A stretch of DNA of 23,297 nucleotides from RECO01 sp050485385 (GTDB lineage: Bacteria > Pseudomonadota > Alphaproteobacteria > Geminicoccales > Geminicoccaceae), in the NCBI GenBank assembly GCA_050485385.1, contig JBJHBG010000078.1, positions 1-23,297 of the forward strand, given 5' to 3'. Shown piece after piece: positions 15,617 to 21,982 of the stretch (its first letter is position 1; the number at the start of each line of letters is the position of its first letter). The notes beneath the pieces are model-generated. The model searched no databases. It saw only the letters and a list, made by a program, of their open reading frames with translations, and was not told where the DNA came from. Position numbers and translations under genes: made by a program.

Positions 15617-16620
15617 TGCCGCCCGTCACCAGCCCCCGCACCTACGTGCCGATCCTGGCATTGGCGATCTTCGCCGCCTCGCCGCTCTGGCTCGGCTCGT
15701 TCTACCTCAACATGGCGATCCTGTTCCTCGTCTTCGCCATCTGGGGTCACGCCTGGAACGTCATCGGCGGCTACGGCAACAGCCTCTCGCTCGGTCACGC
15801 CGCCTTCGTCGCCCTCGGCGCCTACGTGCCGACGCTCCTGCTCCGCTGGTACGACGTCACGCCGCTGGTCGGCGTGGTGTTCGGCATGATGGGTGCCATG
15901 GGCGTCGCCGCCTTCGTCGGCTGGGCGACCTTCCGCCTCAAAGGCGCCTACTTCGCCATCGCCACGCTCGCCATCATCACGGTGATGCACTACGCCACGC
16001 TGCATTTCCGGGGCATTACCGGCGGGGCGCAGGGCATCACCGTCCCGTTCCGCGGCAACGATCCCCTGTTCCTCCAGTTCCAGAACGCCGCCGCCTATTT
16101 CTACATCCTCTTGGGCCTGGCGCTCCTCGTCACCTGGGTCATGCACCGCTTCGCGCGCTCGCAGTTCGGCTTCCATCTGCGGGCCGCCGGCCTCGACGAA
16201 CTGGCCGCCCAGTCGGTCGGCATCGAGACGCGCAAGGTAAAGCTGCTGGCGTTCGTCATGAGTGCCGCCATCACCGCCGCGGCGGCGACGGTCTACACTC
16301 AGTTCATCTACCACATCGACCCGTTTTTCGTGGTTCATGTGCAGCTCTCGATCCTGATCCTGCTACCGGTGGTGATCGGCGGCCCGGCAACGGTTTGGGG
16401 GCCGGTCGTGGGCGCGGCCCTGCTGGTGCCGTTGGAGCAGCTCGCCCAGCGCGAGCTGGGCGGCACCTATGCGGGCGCTCAGCTCATCCTGTACGGCATC
16501 GTCGTCATCCTGGTGCTGCGCTACCTGCCGGAAGGAATCCTGGGCTTCGTTGCCCGCGTCTACGACCGCGTCCTCGCGGTACTGCCCGGCGGCAACGCAC
16601 GGCACCCGCCTCGCACCTGA
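15616..16620 (+). CDS. ABC transporter permease (LivM-like)
   Basis: A 334-residue second permease, about nine hydrophobic segments. It contains NVIGGYGNSLSLGHAAFVAL (residues 46-65), the LivM hallmark of a pore-lining helix, and the coupling-helix region FGFHLRAAGLDELAAQSVG. The C-terminal helices end with RYLPEGILGFVARVYDRV. The start ATG overlaps the livH-like stop by one base (TGATG); the longer open frame upstream (to 14908) is an out-of-frame shadow of livH. It closes the five-gene transporter set, and the next gene, hutU, lies 149 bases on, after two inverted repeats. Confidence 0.95.
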   Translation: MPPVTSPRTYVPILALAIFAASPLWLGSFYLNMAILFLVFAIWGHAWNVIGGYGNSLSLGHAAFVALGAYVPTLLLRWYDVTPLVGVVFGMMGAMGVAAFVGWATFRLKGAYFAIATLAIITVMHYATLHFRGITGGAQGITVPFRGNDPLFLQFQNAAAYFYILLGLALLVTWVMHRFARSQFGFHLRAAGLDELAAQSVGIETRKVKLLAFVMSAAITAAAATVYTQFIYHIDPFFVVHVQLSILILLPVVIGGPATVWGPVVGAALLVPLEQLAQRELGGTYAGAQLILYGIVVILVLRYLPEGILGFVARVYDRVLAVLPGGNARHPPRT

Positions 16621-16674
16621 TGTCCGCCTGACCGCCGACGGTCGCCGGTCGGCCGCCACGCGCGGGCGCGCGGA

Positions 16675-16688
16675 CGAGGCCGGCCTCG
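16675..16688. repeat. 14-base perfect palindrome upstream of hutU
   Basis: CGAGGCCGGCCTCG reads identically on both strands, in the 149-base gap between the livM-like gene and hutU, about 82 bases before the hutU start. It could be a dimeric-repressor operator; it does not match the HutC-type sites I know (TGTA-N-TACA core). There is no T-run after it, so an intrinsic terminator is unlikely. Function is inference. Confidence 0.5.
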
Positions 16689-16689
16689 A

Positions 16690-16712
16690 CCGGCACCCTG
16701 ACGACGTGCCGG
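16690..16712. repeat. Inverted repeat upstream of hutU
   Basis: Seven-base arms CCGGCAC (16690-16696) and GTGCCGG (16706-16712) surround nine bases. It follows the 14-base palindrome almost directly. The pair could form RNA hairpins or be operator half-sites; no U-run follows, arguing against an intrinsic terminator. The repeat itself is certain; its role is not. Confidence 0.4.
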
Positions 16713-16769
16713 CCTTTGCCGCCGCCGGCTTCGCGCCTAGGTTCGCTCGGTAGCTCGTGGGAGAGGGCC

Positions 16770-18449
16770 ATGGTCGATCCGCGCCGCAACGAACGCACCG
16801 TCCGGAGCCCGCAAGGGACCGAGCTTTCCGCCCGAAGCTGGCTGACCGAAGCGCCCTTGCGCATGCTCATGAACAACCTCGACCCGGACGTGGCCGAGAA
16901 CCCGAACGAACTGGTGGTCTACGGCGGCATCGGCCGCGCCGCCCGCACCTGGCGCGACTTCGACCTGATCGTGGCGACCTTGCGCGATCTCGCCGACGAC
17001 GAGACGCTCCTGGTGCAGTCGGGCAAGCCCGTCGGCGTCTTCAAGACCCATGGCGACGCACCGCGCGTGCTGATCGCCAATTCCAACCTCGTGCCGGAAT
17101 GGGCCACCTGGCAGCACTTCCACCAGCTCGATCGGGCCGGGCTCATGATGTACGGCCAGATGACGGCGGGCTCCTGGATCTACATTGGCACGCAAGGCAT
17201 CGTGCAGGGCACCTACGAGACCTTCGTCGAGGCCGGCCGCCAGCACTATGGCGGCGACCTTGCCGGCCGCTGGGTTCTCACCGCCGGCCTCGGCGGCATG
17301 GGCGGGGCGCAGCCCTTGGCGGCGACCATGGCCGGCGCCGCGTGCCTCGCCGTCGAGTGCGACCGGGAGCGCATCGCCTTTCGCCAGCGCACCGGCTACG
17401 TCGACGAGCTGGCGACCGACCTGAACGAGGCGCTCGCCATGATCGAGCGCTGGACGCAGGCCAAGGAGGCGCGCTCGGTCGGCCTCGTCGGCAACGCGGC
17501 CGAGATCGTGCCGGACCTGCTGCGCCGCGGCGTGAAGCCCGACCTCTTGACCGACCAGACCTCGGCGCACGATCCGTTGAACGGCTACCTGCCCGCCGGC
17601 TGGAGCCTCGCCGAGTGGCGGGCCAAGCGCGAGAGCGCGCCCGAGGCCGTCGAGCGGGCGGCGCGGGCCTCGATGCGCACCCACGTCGAGGCCATGGTCG
17701 GCTTCTGGAAGCAGGGCGTGCCGACCCTCGACTACGGCAACAACATCCGCCAAGTGGCCAAGGAGGAGGGCTTCGCCGACGCCTTCGCCTTCCCGGGCTT
17801 CGTTCCGGCCTATATCCGCCCGCTGTTCTGCCGCGGCATCGGCCCCTTTCGCTGGGCGGCGCTGTCGGGCGATCCGGAGGACATCTACAAGACCGACCGG
17901 CGGGTGAAGGAGCTGCTGCCGGACGATGCGCACCTGCACCGCTGGCTCGACATGGCAAGGGAACGCATCCGCTTCCAGGGCCTGCCGGCGCGCATCTGCT
18001 GGGTGGGCCTCGGCGACCGCCATCGGCTCGGCCTTGCCTTCAACGAGATGGTCGCTTCGGGCGCGTTGAAGGCGCCGGTGGTGATCGGCCGCGACCACCT
18101 CGATTCGGGCTCGGTCGCCTCGCCCAACCGCGAGACCGAGGCCATGCGGGACGGCTCGGACGCCGTCTCCGACTGGCCACTCCTCAACGCACTGCTCAAC
18201 TGCGCCTCGGGTGCCACCTGGGTTTCGCTGCACCATGGCGGCGGCGTCGGCATGGGCTTCTCGCAGCACGCCGGCATGGTGATCGTCGCCGACGGCACCG
18301 AGGCGGCCGCCCGCCGCCTCGAGCGCGTCTTGTGGAACGACCCCGCCACCGGCGTCATGCGCCACGCCGATGCCGGCTACGACGAAGCCCTTGCCTGTGC
18401 GGCGGCCAAGGGACTGCGGCTGCCGGCGATCCTCGGCGGGGCGGACTGA
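16770..18449 (+). CDS. hutU: Urocanate hydratase (urocanase)
   Basis: A 559-residue enzyme, full length for the family, that adds water to urocanate to make 4-imidazolone-5-propanoate, the second step of histidine degradation, using tightly bound NAD+. Conservation is very high throughout: YGGIGRAART near residue 51, ETLLVQSGKPVGVFKTHGD, YGQMTAGSWIYIGTQGIVQG, the NAD-binding GLGGMGGAQPLA, FVPAYIRPLFCRG and WVSLHHGGGVGMG. C410, in LPARICWVGLGDR, falls exactly at the catalytic Cys position known from Pseudomonas putida urocanase. ATG 16770 follows GGGAGAGGG; the frame upstream to 16716 is non-family. It stands between the transporter operon and, on the other strand, a methyltransferase whose stop is three bases away. 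hutI and hutG/hutF are not in the window. Confidence 0.97.
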   Translation: MVDPRRNERTVRSPQGTELSARSWLTEAPLRMLMNNLDPDVAENPNELVVYGGIGRAARTWRDFDLIVATLRDLADDETLLVQSGKPVGVFKTHGDAPRVLIANSNLVPEWATWQHFHQLDRAGLMMYGQMTAGSWIYIGTQGIVQGTYETFVEAGRQHYGGDLAGRWVLTAGLGGMGGAQPLAATMAGAACLAVECDRERIAFRQRTGYVDELATDLNEALAMIERWTQAKEARSVGLVGNAAEIVPDLLRRGVKPDLLTDQTSAHDPLNGYLPAGWSLAEWRAKRESAPEAVERAARASMRTHVEAMVGFWKQGVPTLDYGNNIRQVAKEEGFADAFAFPGFVPAYIRPLFCRGIGPFRWAALSGDPEDIYKTDRRVKELLPDDAHLHRWLDMARERIRFQGLPARICWVGLGDRHRLGLAFNEMVASGALKAPVVIGRDHLDSGSVASPNRETEAMRDGSDAVSDWPLLNALLNCASGATWVSLHHGGGVGMGFSQHAGMVIVADGTEAAARRLERVLWNDPATGVMRHADAGYDEALACAAAKGLRLPAILGGAD

Positions 18450-18452
18450 GGC

Positions 18453-19271
18453 TCAGGGCCGCTTGGTCGCGACCACCTCGAGATAGGTGCTCGGCACGAC
18501 CAGCGCCTGCTCGCCCGCCACGTTCGAGCGCTCCAGAAGATCGGTCAGGTCGGCCTCGAGCGCCGCTCGGCCCGCCTCGTCCAGTGCCGCGAAGGCGCGG
18601 TTGGTCGGGCCGTAGTAGGTGCGGAAGACCTCGATCCAGTGCGTCGCCGAGAGGTAGCGGAAGTTGAACACGCAACGCGTCGTGTCGATCCGGCAGCCGG
18701 GCAGCAGCTCGGCGAGCCGCTCCGCGGTTCCCCAGAGCGCCGGCGAGCGCAGGCCCGCGGGCGGTGGCACGTGCTTGCCGATCAGCTTGAAGAGCTGGCC
18801 GATGAAGCTGTCCGGCGTCCAGTTGGCAAGGCCGATCCGCCCGCCGGGCCGCGCGACGCGGACGAGCTCCGCCGCTGCCCGCTCCTGGTCGGGTGTGAAC
18901 ATGACGCCGAAGGTCGAGAGTACCACGTCGAAACCGTCGTCGGCGAAGGGCAACGCCTCGGCGTCGGCCACCTCGAAGGTGATCGCCAAGCGCTCCGCAT
19001 GGGCACGCTCCTGCGCGCGCTCCAAGAGCGCCGGGACGTAGTCGGTCGAGGTGACGTGGGCGAACCGACGGGCGGCCGCCAGCGTGGCGTTTCCGTTGCC
19101 GGCACAGACGTCGAGCACGCGCTCGCCGCTGCGCAGATCGACGGCCTCGCAAAGCCGTTCGCCAACGATCTGCAACGTCGTACCGATCACGGCGTAGTCG
19201 CCGGTGGCCCAGACGGCCTGCTGGCGCTGCTTGATCGTCGCGAAATCGGGCATGGCTAGGGTCGTTGTCAT
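18453..19271 (-). CDS. Class I SAM-dependent methyltransferase
   Basis: A 272-residue Rossmann-type methyltransferase of the UbiE/Methyltransf_11 group. Motif I is VLDVCAGNGNAT (residues 52-63), the acidic residue binding the SAM ribose is the D77 of TSTDYVP, motif II-like is VADAEALPFADDGFDVVLST, and LVRVARPGGRIGLANWTPDS follows. This subgroup often modifies small molecules; the acceptor is unknown. ATG 19271 has a perfect GGAGG seven to eleven bases upstream; an ATG at 19286 would make the ribosome-binding site coding and is rejected. It is divergent from the AraC-type gene (195-base gap), with an inverted repeat just beyond its ribosome-binding site, so control by that regulator is plausible. 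Confidence 0.92.
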   Translation of the reverse strand: MTTTLAMPDFATIKQRQQAVWATGDYAVIGTTLQIVGERLCEAVDLRSGERVLDVCAGNGNATLAAARRFAHVTSTDYVPALLERAQERAHAERLAITFEVADAEALPFADDGFDVVLSTFGVMFTPDQERAAAELVRVARPGGRIGLANWTPDSFIGQLFKLIGKHVPPPAGLRSPALWGTAERLAELLPGCRIDTTRCVFNFRYLSATHWIEVFRTYYGPTNRAFAALDEAGRAALEADLTDLLERSNVAGEQALVVPSTYLEVVATKRP

Positions 19272-19289
19272 CCAGGCTCCCTCCATCCG

Positions 19290-19302
19290 GTGACCGGGTC
19301 AC
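19290..19302. promoter_or_regulatory. Inverted repeat in methyltransferase/AraC divergent gap
   Basis: GTGAC-CGG-GTCAC is a perfect five-base inverted repeat with a three-base centre, 19 bases before the methyltransferase start codon and just upstream of its ribosome-binding site. Its place between a regulator gene and a divergent target gene makes it an operator candidate. It is short, so chance occurrence is possible. Confidence 0.3.
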
Positions 19303-19466
19303 GGTGTAGCGGGCGACCGGCCGTGGACGAATGACCGTGCCGCCGGCATTGCCTGCCGATCGTCCAAGTTTCGGCTGGGCGGCTGGGAGAACGCGCTTGC
19401 GTGGGCTGCCGTCCGGACCGACCATTCCGGCGGTCGGCTCGGTGCCGGCCACGGGGGCTCGTGGCC

Positions 19467-20423
19467 ATGGATCCGCTGTCGGAGGTGTTGCGCGCGGTTC
19501 GCCTGACGGGCGGCGTTTTTCTCGACGTCCGCATGACCGCGCCCTGGTGCGTGATCTCGGAGGTGACCGCCGACGACTGTCGCCCGTACCTCCGGACGCC
19601 GGCGCAGATCGTCTCCTACCACGTCGTCACCGCAGGCACCTGCTTGATCGCGGTTGCTGACGAGCCTTGGCTGCCGGTGCAGGCTGGCGAGGTCGTGCTG
19701 CTGCCGCGCAACGACGCCCATCGCCTGGCGAGCGAGCCGGGCATCCCCGCCGTCAAGGGCGATAGCCTGGTCCAGCCTTCGAGGGATGGCGGTCTCGCCC
19801 GCGTCGTCCATGGCGGTGGCGGGGCGCTCACCACCATGGTCTGCGGCTTTCTCGGCAGCGAGGACGCCTACAACCCGCTGCTCGCGAGCCTGCCGCGCGC
19901 GCTCAAGCTCGACCTGCGGCATGCCGCGTCGCGCGCCTGGATCGAGGCCTCGGTCGGCTTCGCCGCCGAGGAACTCGCAGCGGGCAGAGTCGCTTCGTCG
20001 ACCGTCATGTCGCGCCTTTCCGAGGTCTTGCTGGTGGAGGCCGTCCGCCATTATGCGGCGACGCTCGACGGTGACGCTGCCGGTTGGCTGAGCGGCGTGC
20101 GGGATCCGCAGGTCGGCCGCGCGCTGGCGCTGATGCACGGCGACCTCGCTGCGGACTGGTCGGCCGACGCCCTCGCGCGGGCTGCTGGCATGTCCCGCAG
20201 CGCGTTCGTCGAGCGGTTCACGGGCCTCGTCGGCATGCCGCCCATCCGCTACCTCGCCCATTGGCGGCTGCAGACGGCACGGCTGCAACTGCGCGAGACG
20301 ACCAGGCCGATCGCGCGCATCGCCCACGACGTCGGCTACGAATCGGAGGAGGCGTTCGGCCGCGCCTTCAAGCGCCAGTTCGGCACCTCGCCGGGCCGCT
20401 GGCGCGAGGACGCGCGATCCTGA
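19467..20423 (+). CDS. AraC-family transcriptional regulator with cupin domain
   Basis: A 318-residue regulator. Residues 1 to about 190 form the cupin sensor domain typical of this branch (starts MDPLSEVLRAVRLTGGVF; VQAGEVVLLPRNDAHRL at about 71-87). Residues 232-310 form the double helix-turn-helix, with SADALARAAGMSRSAFVERF and the family signature around IARIAHDVGYESEEAFGRAF followed by KRQFGTSPGRWR. ATG 19467 was chosen for the family N-terminus and the upstream GGGGG; the frame to 19401 adds only Arg-rich sequence. Divergent orientation suggests the methyltransferase gene as target. Relatives usually respond to small organic ligands; none can be named here. Confidence 0.92.
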   Translation: MDPLSEVLRAVRLTGGVFLDVRMTAPWCVISEVTADDCRPYLRTPAQIVSYHVVTAGTCLIAVADEPWLPVQAGEVVLLPRNDAHRLASEPGIPAVKGDSLVQPSRDGGLARVVHGGGGALTTMVCGFLGSEDAYNPLLASLPRALKLDLRHAASRAWIEASVGFAAEELAAGRVASSTVMSRLSEVLLVEAVRHYAATLDGDAAGWLSGVRDPQVGRALALMHGDLAADWSADALARAAGMSRSAFVERFTGLVGMPPIRYLAHWRLQTARLQLRETTRPIARIAHDVGYESEEAFGRAFKRQFGTSPGRWREDARS

Positions 20424-20513
20424 TGCTGCCGGGCACACGTCTTTCCGACAACTGGTACGATCCTCGCCACCGGCCTAGAGGGCGTTCGATGTCGTCCATC
20501 TGGAGAGACGTTC

Positions 20514-21080
20514 ATGATCCGGCCTGCCCTGCTCGGTTGTACGCTGCTGCTGATCGCGCTGGTTGGCTGTGCGCCGCCGCCCGGGCCGATTGCCGCAGAT
20601 CGTGAAGACGTGGTCGAAGGCACGGCCGTGGTCGAGGCGATCGACCGCGAGCAACGGGAGGTGCTGCTCCGGACGGCGGACAACCGGCCGATCCGCGTCC
20701 TGGCCGGTGGCGCCGTCCGCAATTTCGACCAGATCGAGGTCGGCGACACGGTCCGGGTGGTCTACTACGAGAGCGTGGCGGCACGCATGGCGGAGCCGGC
20801 CGAGGGCGGGCCGACGGTGGGCGTGGTCGCGACCGAACGGGCACCTGCGGGCGCGCGGCCGGCGGCCGCCGAAGGCGCCGTGATCAGCACCGTCGTCGAG
20901 GTGATCTCCTACGATCCGGCGACCGCGGTCGCCACCTTCCGCATGCCGGAGGGCAACGTGCACAGCGTCGTGGTCAACCCGGAGATGCGCGCCTTCGCCG
21001 CCGCGCGGAGCCCCGGCGAGCGCGTCGCGCTGACCTTCACCCAGGCGGTTGCCGTCGCCGTCGAGCCGCAAGCGCCCTGA
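20514..21080 (+). CDS. Hypothetical lipoprotein with two similar beta-rich halves
   Basis: A 188-residue protein with a lipoprotein signal: basic MIRP, hydrophobic core and lipobox LVGC with C19 as the lipidated residue. It is therefore likely periplasm-facing and membrane-anchored. The mature part seems to consist of two related beta-rich modules: residues 34-85 (GTAVVEAIDREQREVLL ... IEVGDTVRVVYYES) and residues 118-182 (ISTVVEVISYDPATAVATF ... SPGERVALTFTQA). Both follow the order Val-rich strand, DxE/DPAT turn, second strand, then a GD/GE-x-V strand, like small OB- or SH3-type barrels. I recognise no named family. ATG 20514 follows GGAGAG; a TGG-TACGAT extended -10-like element lies at 20453-20461. 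Its stop is back to back with that of the convergent hydrolase (shared TGATCA). Confidence 0.8.
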   Translation: MIRPALLGCTLLLIALVGCAPPPGPIAADREDVVEGTAVVEAIDREQREVLLRTADNRPIRVLAGGAVRNFDQIEVGDTVRVVYYESVAARMAEPAEGGPTVGVVATERAPAGARPAAAEGAVISTVVEVISYDPATAVATFRMPEGNVHSVVVNPEMRAFAAARSPGERVALTFTQAVAVAVEPQAP

Positions 21081-21776
21081 TCAGCTCTCCAGCACGGCCA
21101 CCGCACGGATCGGACTGCCGGTGCCGCCCTCGATCTTCAACGGGAAGCCGATGAAGCGGAAGCGGCCGTGGCCGACCAGCTCGTGCAGGTTCACGAGGCT
21201 TTCCATGTGCGTGAAGCCGAGGTCGCGGCACACCATGTGGACTTCGTAGTTGTTGCCGCCGGGCCGGCCGGGGCTGACGGCCTCGACGCCGAAGGCGCTG
21301 ATCCCCTTCGCCCCCAGCCACGTGGCGCTTTCCTTGGTCAGTCCCGAGAAATGGGTCAGGTAGCGCGGGTCGGTCAGTGGCACGCGGTCGTTGAAGGCCA
21401 TGTAGAGAAAGACGGTGTCGCCCGCCTGGATGGTCTCGCCGCTGGCCCGTTCCGCCGCCTCCAGCTCGGCGATGGAGACGTCGCTCTGCAGCGGCTTGTG
21501 GGAGAGATCGAGGCAGATCGCCTCGGTATAGAAGCGCTCCAGCGGCATCTGGTCGATGCTCGGCGCGTCGGGCGCGGCGTCGAAATGGCTGAAGGCGTCG
21601 ACGTGCGTGCCGGCGTGGTCGCCCATGGTGAGGAACAGCGACTTCGAGGTGAAGGTCACGCCGTCCGCCTGTTTCACCTCGTCGTGGTCGTTCCAGACCA
21701 TCATCGTCACCGGCGGATGCGCCGGAAAGGTCGGGGTCCGGTGCCGGATCGTGCGGCTCAAGTCGATCAGTCGCAT
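21081..21776 (-). CDS. Cyclase family / kynurenine formamidase-like metal hydrolase
   Basis: A 231-residue member of the cyclase (PF04199) family, metal-dependent amide hydrolases that include bacterial kynurenine formamidase and isatin hydrolase. The metal-binding motif is H54-A-G-T-H58-V-D60, followed by H64 in AFSHF; the usual Pro two residues before that last His is Phe62 here. Further family features are LIDLSRTI at the N-terminus and GDTVFLYMAFNDR in the middle. It starts at ATG 21776, preceded by GGAGGAG, and is divergent from the HutH-like gene across about 206 bases. Substrate unknown; position beside hut genes might suggest an imide or formamide from imidazole breakdown, but this is speculation, as neither hutI nor hutG is replaced by known members of this family. 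Confidence 0.88.
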   Translation of the reverse strand: MRLIDLSRTIRHRTPTFPAHPPVTMMVWNDHDEVKQADGVTFTSKSLFLTMGDHAGTHVDAFSHFDAAPDAPSIDQMPLERFYTEAICLDLSHKPLQSDVSIAELEAAERASGETIQAGDTVFLYMAFNDRVPLTDPRYLTHFSGLTKESATWLGAKGISAFGVEAVSPGRPGGNNYEVHMVCRDLGFTHMESLVNLHELVGHGRFRFIGFPLKIEGGTGSPIRAVAVLES

Positions 21777-21933
21777 GGCGGGGCGTCTCCTCCGGTGTGT
21801 CGTTCCGATCCAGCGGAGCCGCGCAGACGCGACCTGTCAAACCCGCAGGCTTCCGTCATGCCCGGCCGTGGTAGCGTCCGCCCTGTCAGGGATGTCGGAG
21901 GGGGGCGCGCGGGCGCGACCAACGGTGACTGGC

Positions 21934-21949
21934 TGGCACGGTTGCTGCT
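21934..21949 (+). promoter_or_regulatory. Candidate sigma-54 promoter for the HutH-like gene
   Basis: TGGCACG-N4-CTGCT matches the sigma-54 consensus TGGCACG-N4-TTGCW at all but one position. The invariant GG (21935-21936) and GC (21947-21948) have exactly the required spacing. The predicted transcript would begin near 21960, about 20 bases before the GTG start. hut operons under sigma-54 with NtrC or CbrB control are known in other proteobacteria. I found no convincing enhancer-binding site, but few bases upstream are free. Confidence 0.6.
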
Positions 21950-21958
21950 AAGGCTGTC

Positions 21959-21969
21959 GGGGCAGCCCC
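21959..21969. repeat. Short GC-rich inverted repeat at predicted transcript start
   Basis: GGGGC-A-GCCCC overlaps the predicted sigma-54 start site. A one-base loop cannot form an RNA hairpin, so it would have to act as a DNA site, if at all. It may be compositional chance. Confidence 0.25.
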
Positions 21970-21982
21970 GAGCGAGGTGACG

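Noticed and set aside
16621..16769. Intrinsic terminator between the LivM-like gene and hutU
   Set aside because: There are inverted repeats but no following T-run, so I list them only as repeats.
16621..16769. HutC-type operator before hutU
   Set aside because: No TGTA-N-TACA-like core is present in this gap.
21977..21979. GTG as start of the HutH-like gene
   Set aside because: This GTG is part of the GAGGTGA ribosome-binding site that serves the next in-frame GTG at 21983. The choice changes only two residues.
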